The notes beneath the pieces are model-generated. The model was not told the DNA's origin, did no database searches, and saw only the letters and a program-made list of their open reading frames with translations. 64,000 nucleotides of DNA from Paramacrobiotus metropolitanus. Its lineage: Eukaryota; Tardigrada; Eutardigrada; Parachela; Macrobiotidae. The stretch lies in the NCBI RefSeq assembly GCF_019649055.1, contig NW_026570256.1, forward strand, positions 1 through 64,000, given 5' to 3'. Positions 24,165 through 35,639 of this stretch are shown here, piece by piece (position 1 is the first letter of the stretch; the number at the start of each line of letters is the position of its first letter). The translations under genes and the position numbers were made by a program.

Positions 24165-24672
24165 TTACTGTTCTTTCAGCGGCTTTTTGAATGCTTCGAC
24201 TTTCTCCTGACTGCGGTGGCCGAAAAGAATGAAGTGCATTTTGTGCGAAGCAACCATCATGTTGCAATCGTAATAATCGCCTTTCATGTTGTGCTGGCGC
24301 ATAAGGTCCGTCAACGCCTTGGTTGGCTTGACTGAAAGAAAGGAGATGTAATTATTCCAGTAATACGAGTTTTCGTTTTGAGCAGGATGTTTTAACTGCG
24401 CTTACATCTCACAAACAACATTTTATTTTTGATGTATTATACGACAAAGTGTTTAACTTAATTTGGCATCTTAGTAATATCTAGCGGGTCATGATTGTTG
24501 ATTAATGTAAAATTTCTCTGGAAATAGCAGTGTATTTTCATCATTCCTAAGGTACCTAGGCAAGAATTATTTTTTCCCCGTACTTACATCCATGGGCTTC
24601 GTGCTGATCGAAAATGAATTCCATCTCAAAGTAAAATCCGTCAACTGGTCGAGGCGTGGTGGAGGATGCCAT
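24165..24672 (-). CDS. Small two-exon host gene, 83 aa, function unknown
   Basis: Exon 1 is 24,588-24,672 (ATG at 24,672; donor GTAAGT). Exon 2 is 24,165-24,331 (acceptor TTTCAG; stop TAA). The 256-bp intron obeys GT-AG and the joined frame is open. The protein starts MASSTTPRPVDGFYFEMEFI, has an FDQHEAH segment, then TDLMRQHNMKGDYYDCNMMV and HKMHFILFGHRSQEK. The compact mixed alpha/beta look, no signal peptide and no membrane segment suggest a small soluble intracellular protein. I do not recognise the family. Confidence 0.55.
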
Positions 24673-24679
24673 TTTCTGC

Positions 24680-25142
24680 AAAAAAACATGAAGCTTTATT
24701 AGTCGGCTTTCAACATCTTGCAATGCTAGCTCTGCGTTTGTTTCTCTGCCTTCTTTTCTCGTTCTGTTCTTGTTTCAATCTACTGCTAGTTTACCCTGCT
24801 TAACACTTTAACCGAAAGTTACACCAAAGATATATTTACGATTCCGAGTTTAATTTGACCGCTTAGAAGTCTACGTACGATTTTCTTTATTAACGCCGAC
24901 TCAAATGGATCTGGTTCGCACATTGACCTTTCAGATACGATCAGTCTATTACGTTATGTTATTAGAAAACCGTTTCCATCTAGCTAGCTTTAATGCCAAC
25001 TTAAACCACTTTTTGCATTCGAGAACATTAAAACCTTGGAATAATTTCCTTATGGTTTTATGCTACTGTAGCCGCGGAATTTCAGGCGAATAATTTGGTG
25101 GTTTTACAAAGAGATAAGCTGGATAATGAATCAATTCTGTAT
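24680..25142. other. Host flank of the Polinton insertion
   Basis: No gene recognised; AT-rich. It ends in the 6-bp target site that was duplicated on insertion. Confidence 0.5.
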
Positions 25143-25148
25143 GCTATG
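25143..25148. repeat. Target-site duplication, left copy (GCTATG)
   Basis: GCTATG directly abuts the first base of the left terminal repeat and is repeated exactly at 51,988-51,993, just outside the right terminal repeat. A 6-bp duplication is the Polinton/Maverick signature. Confidence 0.95.
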
Positions 25149-25291
25149 AGAAGATATAGCGCTAGTTTACGGTCAACTCGGTTTCGGTCCGGTTCGGCTC
25201 GGTTTCGGTCCGGTTTTCAGTCGAACCGGTTTGGAGCCGGTTTGAACCGGTTGTTCCCCTTTCTTTGGTTTATTTTTCCCCACCCTCTTTT
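25149..25291. repeat. Left terminal inverted repeat, 143 bp
   Basis: Begins AGAAGATATAGCGCTAG and is exactly complementary to 51,845-51,987. It holds several ACCGGTT/GGTTCGG motifs and, near its inner edge, an AATAAA (reading leftward) that can serve as poly(A) signal for the IAP gene. Confidence 0.97.
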
Positions 25292-25333
25292 TTCTATGAA
25301 CATGAATGAACATGCATGATACAGACAGTAAAA

Positions 25334-26088
25334 CTAACAGAAGAAAGCCCAGCACTTATGAAAAATGACACCCCGACAAATCGGACACATCAGCAGCCTG
25401 CTTGAACATTTCGCACAGCAAACTAAATGACCGCATGGTCTGAACATGATTTCCGAATCACTTTCATAGCATACTTTACAGCGTAATTTCTCTTTGGGGT
25501 CTTCGGAAGTTGTAGGTGCTGCAGCTTTTCGCGTTAGTCCACAACATGTTGTTTCGGCTTCTTGGCGTTTTTTACGAACATCGATGATGAATGCTGAGCC
25601 CTTTGTTTGTACAAGATACGGACATTTCGGGTAAGTCCAAGCGTGCTCTTCCACGGAACATCATCTTTGTCCCAAGCATAAAGTGCACCACCACAGTGAA
25701 AGCAGCGTACACAGTCATCCCGGCCTTCATAATAAAAGCCGGCTGCAGCCATATCCCTGGGATGCTGGTGTTTGTTAACAGGCCATTCAGCATAAGTAGC
25801 AAAGCGTGTCTTGTAGTCTTTCATTGCCGGTGAGTGCGGAATGTGTTTTCTTGATTCGGAACCCTCCTTAGCCCTAACACAGTCTGGACGTGCTAAACGG
25901 TGTCGGTAGTATGGTTTATACCGTGAGTTCACCCAGTCACCCATAATAAGGCCACAGTATGCGCATTGGATTTCGTCATGCTGCCCTTGATAAAAGAACC
26001 CTTGGCTTGCCAGTTCTTCAGGGGCAAGGGACTGATCCGCCCAGTTTTCAAAACTCTCGAAGCGATTGCTCATCTGTGTCATATCCAT
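25334..26088 (-). pseudogene. Inhibitor-of-apoptosis protein: two BIR domains plus RING, one frame break
   Basis: ATG at 26,088, 40 bp from a TATATAAA box. BIR1 (residues about 9-75) has RFESFENW, GFFYQG, CAYC, then H and C ligands in YYRHRLARPDC. BIR2 has AAGFYYEG, CFHCGG and, in the second frame, HAWTYPKCPYL. A C-terminal RING follows: CKVCYESDSEIMFRPCGHLV then CCAKCSS and CPICRG. IAPs with BIR plus RING bind caspases or their activators and act as ubiquitin ligases. The reading frame changes inside BIR2 near 25,650-25,665 by an amount equal to one missing base; the frames meet exactly between conserved halves of the domain. The gene lies 42 bp inside the left terminal repeat. Confidence 0.9.
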
Positions 26089-26127
26089 TTTGGCTACCAA
26101 CTGAACAACCGAACTGAAATGCTAGGG

Positions 26128-26135
26128 TTTATATA
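26128..26135 (-). promoter_or_regulatory. TATA box of the IAP gene
   Basis: TATATAAA on the minus strand, 40 bp upstream of the IAP ATG. Confidence 0.7.
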
Positions 26136-26292
26136 GTATCTATCAGGCGTGACAACTCAAGGCAAAACCCCTAGTACAGTGCGCTCGCCAGCTATTGGTT
26201 CATCACCGTTTAGCCCAACCCCTAGTTATACTGTAAGATTATCGTATGGGTCGGATTCGTTGTCTCCAAGTACAGCATTACTTGGAGTATTA

Positions 26293-27300
26293 GACTTGAA
26301 CTATTGGTCACTGTCTTGTGTCTTTGTGGTAGAGGTTTAGCCTGGAACTAATGTTGTGGTATGTTGTACTACTGTTGTACTAATGTTGTACTAGCCAACT
26401 GTGTTATGTTGTAGTGGGTGGCGATTTGTATTAAACTACGTTAAACAGAGTGTGTGGTGCCATGTATTAAACTATGCTGACTAGCTTGTTTATAAGCACG
26501 AAGAAGCTCTGTCTAGCTTAGTCATTAAATCAAGTTTTTAGTCTATCTGTATTGGTATAATTGTAACAATGATAGGTCCGGCTGTAGAGGTTAACATACT
26601 ATTACATTTTGTACCCATTCATTAAGTAAAAGAATGTCACAATTAGCTCCGGTTAGCTTTCCACGAATACGGAACTATCGTATTGTTTTATGAGATGAGT
26701 GGCATCGTTCTTTGAATATTAAATGCTTTCAATCCGGGTTCAACGTGTTTGTAGTCTGGAGTTTATTGTATATCAAATTATACACTAGCGGTCTATGGGT
26801 CAATAAAACAAAAGCCTTTTATGAACATAGATTTCATTAGTATCCGGGTTAATAAGATAGCTAGTGACGTAACACAGTGGTCCGAGCGAAGCGAGAACCT
26901 ACCTCTCGGTGTGTGCGCGTGAAGCCGATGCCCAATTTCAAGTCTGTGTATTTTAGATGGTTGTTGTATCAGTATGGATGTATTAGTTTAAGCCCGCCCA
27001 CATGAGTTCTCTCTGATATTAGCGCGTTTCAGTCACTCATTGTTTTGGAACGGTTTTTACTGGTTGATTCCAAACTGAAGTACGACCCCAAAGGTTTCTC
27101 TCTGATATTAGCGCGTTTCAGTCACTCATTGTTTTAGGAACGATTTTTACTGGTTGATTGGAAACTGCAGTACGCCCACGTAGGTTTCTCTCTGATATTA
27201 GCACGTTCCAGTTACTTTCGGTAATACAAGTAATGGTGGTATTGTTCAGTGAAACGTTACGGTTGGTTACTAGTCTAAACGTCAATTTTAGTCTGGTCAA
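26293..27300. repeat. Left arm of the internal long inverted repeat
   Basis: Reverse complement of 33,089-34,101, nearly identical along about 1 kb. It starts GACTTGAACTATTGG and ends near GTCTAAACGTCA. It carries one inverted copy of the 647-bp unit that forms the tandem array at 29.4-33.8 kb, including a three-fold ~86-bp subrepeat containing CTCTGATATTAGCGCGTTTC. No coding content. Confidence 0.92.
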
Positions 27301-27397
27301 CAGAGTTCAGTTAACGGGTGGCGTAGTACAAGTAATTAAAACAATAGTTAATACGTTGTTTTAAATTTTGAGGTTTGAAACCTACACTTTTTTTGAG

Positions 27398-27404
27398 TAT
27401 AAAA
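27398..27404 (+). promoter_or_regulatory. TATA box of gene A
   Basis: GTATAAAACC context, the same as the PolB TATA box at 38,428; 117 bp upstream of the gene A ATG and just outside the inverted-repeat arm. Confidence 0.65.
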
Positions 27405-27520
27405 CCTCAGCGGCCAAGCAAATTTTTTCATTCCAAAGTTTTTTAATCCTATCCACTTACCTTGGAATACCTGCCTGGATCCCCTCATATTTTCAGTTAG
27501 TTCAGTTTATCTTTTGCTCC

Positions 27521-29085
27521 ATGGCTCCCTTCAAGTATCTTGCGGATTATCAGGAGTGGTGCCGCCAGCAATGTGGTAAGTCTTATCCATTTTTTTAAAA
27601 ATCTTTATAATTTTTTAATTTTTTTATTATCGAAATTATCTAATAGTATTGTTCTAAGAGAAAAATATTTGTAGCTATAATCAAGGGGTTGAAAACCCAG
27701 TGGGATGGTTTTTCGGAGCAAGAGCAACGGGAGTGTGCCCAGTATAATATCGGTACGTTTTCGTTATTATTTGTTAAAAGGTTTGAACTTTAACAATGAA
27801 AATTTAATTTATTAGATCTGTGTGCAAGTGTCAAGAAGTTTGTCGAAAGCTGTAGATGGAGTAAGCCGGGAAAGGAGGTAGACCGTTTGCAACATGCGGT
27901 CAACCGGTTGGAGGTATATTGATTTTTATTTAATTTCACAAAAATAATGTTACATCTGTATAATGTGTTTAGTGGTCGGTTGCCTTCTTGAGTTGTGACA
28001 TTGTTCCCGATCCGCGTCGTACCAACTTACAACTGGATACGGTCCCCATCATAATGGCAGGCAGTGTGGAGCGTGACCGAAAGAAGAAAGAGAAGCTGAA
28101 GGCCAAGTCTTCATCATCAGTGAAGCCATCCACTTCCAAGGCCAAGCCGAAGAAGAAGAAGCAGAACCCAGCTAAGCGTGTAATCCAATCACCAACACCC
28201 TCTCCACCGTCAAGCCGTTCTCCAACCCCGGACTTTGGCGGTTACGATTTCACCCGGCAGCGGGAGCCCACCCCCCAACCATCGCCACATGTCTTCTCTG
28301 AGCCAGCTCAGCCTACTCCACCTTTGCCGGCGGCTGTCATCACTGAGCCACCTCAGCCTACTCCACCATTGGCAGTGTCTGTCATCACTGAGCAACCTCA
28401 GCCTACTCCACCATTGCCAGCGGCTGTCATCACTGAGCAACCTCAGCCTACTCCACCATTGGCAGTGTCTGTCACTGCTGACCATCCGGCTACTATGCAT
28501 ATGGAGTTTCCTGTTAGCCAGACCGCCATTGTTTCCAAGGGTATTATTACATTCCAGGCAACGTTCGCTGACGGTACGACCATTGAAGACACACTACCTG
28601 TCCCTCCCACTATTCCTACTCCACCGTCTTCACACTTCAAGGTGCCTTTGCCTATGAATAACGGAATTCTCATCCCGCAGAAGTTTACTTTCCCGAATAC
28701 TCAAACCGTGATTACCGTGAAAGACGATCCACTTGGCAGTGCCGAAAATCCTATCATCATTGAAGACAAAGAAGAGCCGCCCGTCATTACTTTGGATGAC
28801 TCTGACAGTTCGGACGACGAAGGTATGAGAACGCTTTGCTTTGAGTCGGATAATGGGGGTGGAGCGGTCGTTTTGGACGGAGGCCAGGATACCGACATGG
28901 AGGACAATGATGAAGACGGCGGTAATGAAATGGACGACGGATTCTTAGGAGACATGGACGAAGATGATTTCGAGCCGCCATTTACGTCTACTCAGTATTC
29001 ATTGGACAACAATGCAATGGAGGACACAGCTGGTATGACGGCAGTGGAGGGCTGGTTGAACGCATTTGGTTATTACTTAGACTGA
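27521..29085 (+). CDS. Gene A: spliced, Pro-rich and acidic protein (447 aa), function unknown
   Basis: Four exons: 27,521-27,575, 27,675-27,752, 27,816-27,913 and 27,973-29,085. All introns are short (59-99 bp) and GT-AG, and the joined frame is fully open. Exons 1-3 plus the start of exon 4 encode a helical N-terminal module (about 80 residues) like those in genes B and C. A Lys-rich stretch with KKKKQNPAKR (likely nuclear localisation) comes next, then a tandem repeat of about 17 residues with QPTPPL cores (four to five copies), and an acidic C-terminus with DDSDSSDDEG and repeated DMEDNDEDGG-like runs. No known domain. The basic-then-acidic layout suggests a nuclear regulator, but that is inference. 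Confidence 0.75.
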
Positions 29086-29089
29086 TGAA

Positions 29090-29440
29090 TTGTTTTCTCT
29101 TCTTTATGCTGTTAACTAAGCTAAACCATTTTGCTAATGATGCTTTTATGCAACTTGCGGTTGATGGGTACAATGTTGTTAAGAATATGTTAACAATAAC
29201 AATATGTCTAACAATAACTTCTTGATGTGAACTCTGAATGAAATCAGTTGTCGGTCTATTAAACTGTTTGTTTAAAAAAAAAAAAAGAGATATGCGGGTT
29301 TAATGACTTGTCGCAGCAACACAAAAAAGCGCTTTAGAATGAAGTGCAACATAGGTCCATTATAAAGCGCCCTCGAGGCGCGCGCGCGCAAAGCCAAAGC
29401 CGCGGCCGAGCGCAGCGAGGCCAGGCTGAGCGAGGCCGAT
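29090..29440. other. Gene A 3' region and array edge
   Basis: A poly(A) tract follows ATTAAACTG at about 29,272-29,287. From 29,370 the sequence becomes GC-rich (GGCGCGCGCGCGC, then GCGCAGCGAGGCC) and leads into the first array unit. No gene. Confidence 0.5.
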
Positions 29441-32400
29441 CAACCAGTAAAAACCGTTCCAAAAACAATGAGTGACTGAAACGCGCTAATATCAGAGAGA
29501 ACTCATGTGGGCGGGCTTAAACTAATACATCCATACTGATACAACAACCATCTAAAATACACAGACTTGAAATTGGGCATCGGCTTCACGCGCACACACC
29601 GAGAGGGCGCGCGTGGTCCTCGCTTCGCTCGGACCACTGTGTTACGTCACTAGCTATCTTATTAACCCGGATACTAATGAAATCTATGTTCATAAAAGGC
29701 TTTTGTTTTATTGACCCATAGACCGCTAGTGTATAATTTGATATACAATAAACTCCAGACTACAAACACGTTGAACCCGGATTGAAAGCATTTAATATTC
29801 AAAGAACGATGCCACTCATCTCATAAAACAATACGATAGTTCCGTATTCGTGGAAAGCTAACCGAATAATTGTGACATTCTTTTACTTAATGAATTATTT
29901 CACTGAACAATACCACCATTACTTGTATTACCGAAAGTAACTGGAACGTGCTAATATCAGAGAGAAACCTACGTGGGCGTACTGCAGTTTCCAATCAACC
30001 AGTAAAAATCGTTCCTAAAACAATGAGTGACTGAAACGCGCTAATATCAGAGAGAAACCTTTGGGGTCGTACTTCAGTTTGGAATCAACCAGTAAAAACC
30101 GTTCCAAAAACAATGAGTGACTGAAACGCGCTAATATCAGAGAGAACTCATGTGGGCGGGCTTAAACTAATACATCCATACTGATACAACAACCATCTAA
30201 AATACACAGACTTGAAATTGGGCATCGGCTTCACGCGCACACACCGAGAGGGCGCGCGTGGTCCTCGCTTCGCTCGGACCACTGTGTTACGTCACTAGCT
30301 ATCTTATTAACCCGGATACTAATGAAATCTATGTTCATAAAAGGCTTTTGTTTTATTGACCCATAGACCGCTAGTGTATAATTTGATATACAATAAACTC
30401 CAGACTACAAACACGTTGAACCCGGATTGAAAGCATTTAATATTCAAAGAACGATGCCACTCATCTCATAAAACAATACGATAGTTCCGTATTCGTGGAA
30501 AGCTAACCGGAGCTAATTGTGACATTCTTTTACTTAATGAATTATTTCACTGAACAATACCACCATTACTTGTATTACCGAAAGTAACTGGAACGTGCTA
30601 ATATCAGAGAGAAACCTACGTGGGCGTACTGCAGTTTCCAATCAACCAGTAAAAATCGTTCCTAAAACAATGAGTGACTGAAACGCGCTAATATCAGAGA
30701 GAAACCTTTGGGGTCGTACTTCAGTTTGGAATCAACCAGTAAAAACCGTTCCAAAAAACAATGAGTGACTGAAACGCGCTAATATCAGAGAGAACTCATG
30801 TGGGCGGGCTTAAACTAATACATCCATACTGATACAACAACCATCTAAAATACACAGACTTGAAATTGGGCATCGGCTTCACGCGCACACACCGAGAGGG
30901 CGCGCGTGGTCCTCCTTCGCTCGGACCACTGTGTTACGTCACTAGCTATCTTATTAACCCGGATACTAATGAAATCTATGTTCATAAAAGGCTTTTGTTT
31001 TATTGACCCATAGACCGCTAGTGTATAATTTGATATACAATAAACTCCAGACTACAAACACGTTGAACCCGGATTGAAAGCATTTAATATTCAAAGAACG
31101 ATGCCACTCATCTCATAAAACAATACGATAGTTCCGTATTCGTGGAAAGCTAACCGGAGCTAATTGTGACATTCTTTTACTTAATGAATTATTTCACTGA
31201 ACAATACCACCATTACTTGTATTACCGAAAGTAACTGGAACGTGCTAATATCAGAGAGAAACCTACGTGGGCGTACTGCAGTTTCCAATCAACCAGTAAA
31301 AATCGTTCCTAAAACAATGAGTGACTGAAACGCGCTAATATCAGAGAGAAACCTTTGGGGTCGTACTTCAGTTTGGAATCAACCAGTAAAAACCGTTCCA
31401 AAAACAATGAGTGACTGAAACGCGCTAATATCAGAGAGAACTCATGTGGGCGGGCTTAAACTAATACATCCATACTGATACAACAACCATCTAAAATACA
31501 CAGACTTGAAATTGGGCATCGGCTTCACGCGCACACACCGAGAGGGCGCGCGTGGTCCTCGCTTCGCTCGGACCACTGTGTTACGTCACTAGCTATCTTA
31601 TTAACCCGGATACTAATGAAATCTATGTTCATAAAAGGCTTTTGTTTTATTGACCCATAGACCGCTAGTGTATAATTTGATATACAATAAACTCCAGACT
31701 ACAAACACGTTGAACCCGGATTGAAAGCATTTAATATTCAAAGAACGATGCCACTCATCTCATAAAACAATACGATAGTTCCGTATTCGTGGAAAGCTAA
31801 CCGGAGCTAATTGTGACATTCTTTTACTTAATGAATTATTTCACTGAACAATACCACCATTACTTGTATTACCGAAAGTAACTGGAACGTGCTAATATCA
31901 GAGAGAAACCTACGTGGGCGTACTGCAGTTTCCAATCAACCAGTAAAAATCGTTCCTAAAACAATGAGTGACTGAAACGCGCTAATATCAGAGAGAAACC
32001 TTTGGGGTCGTACTTCAGTTTGGAATCAACCAGTAAAAACCGTTCCAAAAACAATGAGTGACTGAAACGCGCTAATATCAGAGAGAACTCATGTGGGCGG
32101 GCTTAAACTAATACATCCATACTGATACAACAACCATCTAAAATACACAGACTTGAAATTGGGCATCGGCTTCACGCGCACACACCGAGAGGGCGCGCGT
32201 GGTCCTCACTTCGCTCGGACCACTGTGTTACGTCACTAGCTATCTTATTAACCCGGATACTAATGAAATCTATGTTCATAAAAGGCTTTTGTTTTATTGA
32301 CCCATAGACCGCTAGTGTATAATTTGATATACAATAAACTCCAGACTACAAACACGTTGAACCCGGATTGAAAGCATTTAATATTCAAAGAACGATGCCA

Positions 32401-33780
32401 CTCATCTCATAAAACAATACGATAGTTCCGTATTCGTGGAAAGCTAACCGGAGCTAATTGTGACATTCTTTTACTTAATGAATTATTTCACTGAACAATA
32501 CCACCATTACTTGTATTACCGAAAGTAACTGGAACGTGCTAATATCAGAGAAACCTACGTGGGCGTACTGCAGTTTCAATCAACCAGTAAAAATCGTTCC
32601 TAAAACAATGAGTGACTGAAACGCGCTAATATCAGAGAGAAACCTTTGGGGTCGTACTTCAGTTTGGAATCAACCAGTAAAAACCGTTCCAAAAACAATG
32701 AGTGACTGAAACGCGCTAATATCAGAGAGAACTCATGTGGGCGGGCTTAAACTAATACATCCATACTGATACAACAACCATCTAAAATACACAGACTTGA
32801 AATTGGGCATCGGCTTCACGCGCACACACCGAGAGGGCGCGCGTGGTCTCGCTTCGCTCGGACCACTGTGTTACGTCACTAGCTATCTTATTAACCCGGA
32901 TACTAATGAAATCTATGTTCATAAAAGGCTTTTGTTTTATTGACCCATAGACCGCTAGTGTATAATTTGATATACAATAAACTCAGACTACAAACACGTT
33001 GAACCCGGATTGAAAGCATTTAATATTCAAAGAACGATGCCACTCATCTCATAAAACAATACGATATTTCCGTAATTCTTGGAAAGCTAACCAGACTAAT
33101 TGTGACGTTTAGACTAGTAACCAACCGTAACGTTTCACTGAACAATACCACCATTACTTGTATTACCGAAAGTAACTGGAACGTGCTAATATCAGAGAGA
33201 AACCTACGTGGGCGTACTGCAGTTTCCAATCAACCAGTAAAAATCGTTCCTAAAACAATGAGTGACTGAAACGCGCTAATATCAGAGAGAAACCTTTGGG
33301 GTCGTACTTCAGTTTGGAATCAACCAGTAAAAACCGTTCCAAAAACAATGAGTGACTGAAACGCGCTAATATCAGAGAGAACTCATGTGGGCGGGCTTAA
33401 ACTAATACATCCATACTGATACAACAACCATCTAAAATACACAGACTTGAAATTGGGCATCGGCTTCACGCGCACACACCGAGAGGGCGCGCGTGGTCCT
33501 CGCTTCGCTCGGACCACTGTGTTACGTCACTAGCTATCTTATTAACCCGGATACTAATGAAATCTATGTTCATAAAAGGCTTTTGTTTTATTGACCCATA
33601 GACCGCTAGTGTATAATTTGATATACAATAAACTCCAGACTACAAACACGTTGAACCCGGATTGAAAGCATTTAATATTCAAAGAACGATGCCACTCATC
33701 TCATAAAACAATACGATAGTTCCGTATTCGTGGAAAGCTAACCGGAGCTAATTGTGACATTCTTTTACTTAATGAATGGG
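29440..33780. repeat. Seven-copy tandem array, 644-650-bp unit
   Basis: The phrase TGTGGGCGGGCTTAAAC recurs at 29,506, 30,151, 30,799, 31,445, 32,092, 32,736 and 33,386, giving periods of 644-650 bp with near-identical copies. Each unit has three ~86-bp subrepeats (GAGTGACTGAAACGCGCTAA cores), a GTGGTCC-11 nt-GGACCAC palindrome (29,613-29,637 in the first unit), a TTACGTCA CRE-like site (29,642-29,649) and AT-rich TATAATTTGATATAC. There is no coding capacity. The fifth to seventh units carry small deletions. Repeat-palindrome-CRE organisation resembles viral enhancer/origin regions. Confidence 0.95.
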
Positions 33781-34101
33781 TACAAAATGTAATAGTATGT
33801 TAACCTCTACAGCCGGACCTATCATTGTTACAATTATACCAATACAGATAGACTAAAAACTTGATTTAATGACTAAGCTAGACAGAGCTTCTTCGTGCTT
33901 ATAAACAAGCTAGTCAGCATAGTTTAATACATGGCACCACACACTCTGTTTAACGTAGTTTAATACAAATCGCCACCCACTACAACATAACACAGTTGGC
34001 TAGTACAACATTAGTACAACAGTAGTACAACATACCACAACATTAGTTCCAGGCTAAACCTCTACCACAAAGACACAAGACAGTGACCAATAGTTCAAGT
34101 C
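33089..34101. repeat. Right arm of the internal long inverted repeat
   Basis: Partner of 26,293-27,300; its inner part is the seventh unit of the tandem array. The outer edge lies 68 bp from the stop codon of gene B. The pair flanks gene A and the array in inverted orientation. Confidence 0.92.
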
Positions 34102-34168
34102 CTGGATTCCTAACAAGCAAAACAATTTTTAAAAAACAAGAAATATTAAAAATTAGGCAAATTGCAAG

Positions 34169-35638
34169 TTAATTATAGCGGCGACGGCGAGGGTCTGATT
34201 CATTTGGCGAATCGGTGGAGCGCTTTCGCGTAGTCGGCTGGCTGTAAATTTCCTCCGGATAATGGTCCCGGGGTGAGTTAGCGATGCGGTTGATCTGGTC
34301 AAGGATGAAAGGCTGGGAAAGAAGGCTATTGATTCTTTCAACGGCGGTCTGGTCGTCTGGTGAATAGTCTTGTACTGGCGTTGATGCGCGAGGAGGCGTT
34401 GAATGGAACGGTGTTGGCGGGCGGCGGCGGCGTTGCGGTGCATTCACAAAGCGTGGTCGGCATGGATTGCGTGTCGGTGTAGTAAAAGCATCAGACGTGG
34501 AAGGCATTGTGGGTGACGGTGGAGTTGAAGAGCGGCGGCGTCCACCTCGTGGCGCATCCAAAAGACGTGAGCGGTATGGACTGCTGGCAGAAGATGGTGA
34601 CGTCAAGCGAATCAAATTGAAAGGCTGTGTGCGAGTCGGTGAAGGCATTCGATCCCGGGCAACGCGGGCAACATTCCAACGAGAGGTATGTGCTGGCTCC
34701 GTAAGGTAATGGCTCAAAGTTGACATGTCAGGAGAAGCGGGACTGTACTCCACCATCTGGGTCGGTTCCGGTGTGCGAGAACGTTGTGGCAGGGAAAATG
34801 CTAGCTCTTGCTCGTGGTCGTCAGGCAACGGAGAGTAGACGTTCTCGTAAGCGGCAGTATAGACGAAGCCGTCGTTGATTGGAGTGTAGATGTGGCGGGT
34901 GTTGTCTGGAGGATAGTCGTTGGCTGGAGTGTAGAAGCCAGTAGGTGGTTGTGGTGGTGGTGGATTTGGCGGTGCGTAAAGCTGCAAGGTGGGTAAGGTA
35001 TTCTCACCAATGTACGGCACGGTGCCGGTCACGCCAAACTGGTAGACTGAATTGTAGGCGGCGCAAGGGCCATACGGACCAACCAAAGAAATAAGACGGG
35101 CGTCATGGAAAAACTGAATGTCTCCCTATAAATGGTAGAAAACTATACTATAGAAAGAATGCGTCTAATATATTTTTGCTAACAAAATATATCACTTCTT
35201 TGAAGACGGGGCAATAAACTAAACCAAAACTATCGTGGAACTTACCAAAATCATATTAGCCAGATGGATAGCATGCACCCAGGCATCCGGAAGATTATCC
35301 ATGGCGCTTACGTTTGGACGTCGGGCCAGCATATCACGGCGTATACGGGTAGCAATTTCTGTTTAATTTAATTTTGTTGCAATAATAGACAAAAAAATCA
35401 ATTGGAAAATTATCTTACCGAATGCTCTATTGGAGATGGCAGCCAGCTCTGCAGTCGTTGGCGTGCGAGTGAACACATGAAAAAACTGGTCGATCTCCAG
35501 GCAAGCGTTAGCAAACGGGCAACCAGGATCCACCAAGTTGTATGGGCGATACACGCCATCGGAGGAAGTGGATGATGCGTAGGACAATGAGGATGAAGAA
35601 GATCCGGTAGATGCTACTGAATCTGCTCGGGAAGACAT
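34169..35638 (-). CDS. Gene B: spliced, Pro/Ser/Arg-rich basic protein (429 aa), function unknown
   Basis: Three exons on the minus strand: 35,419-35,638, 35,246-35,358 and 34,169-35,125, with GT-AG introns of 60 and 120 bp. Total 1,290 nt in one open frame. The N-terminus is Ser-rich (SVASTGSSSSSLSYASS), then a short helical module spans exons 1-3 (FEIATRIRRDMLARRP and DAWVHAIHLANMIL) with the same intron phases (1, 0) as the modules of gene C. The long C-terminal half has PPNPPPPQPP, many S/TP and SPxxP motifs and Arg clusters (PQRRRRPPTP, ending DPRRRRYN). A nuclear or nucleic-acid-binding role is likely but inferred. It is divergent from gene C across about 1.1 kb. Confidence 0.72.
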
Positions 35639-35639
35639 T

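Noticed and set aside
27158-27364. 68-codon ORF repeated at 33,044-33,229 on the other strand
   Set aside because: It is the same inverted-repeat sequence translated twice, without motifs; not a gene.
28235-28657. Overlapping Leu/Ser-rich ORF opposite phase to gene A
   Set aside because: It is a frame shadow of the QPTPPL repeats.
28801-28870. Possible LxCxE retinoblastoma-binding motif in gene A beside an acidic run
   Set aside because: The residues read LCFES, which lacks the spacer between L and C, so it is not an LxCxE motif.
29440-33780. CRISPR-like array
   Set aside because: Units are ~647 bp and identical throughout, with no unique spacers, in a eukaryotic genome.
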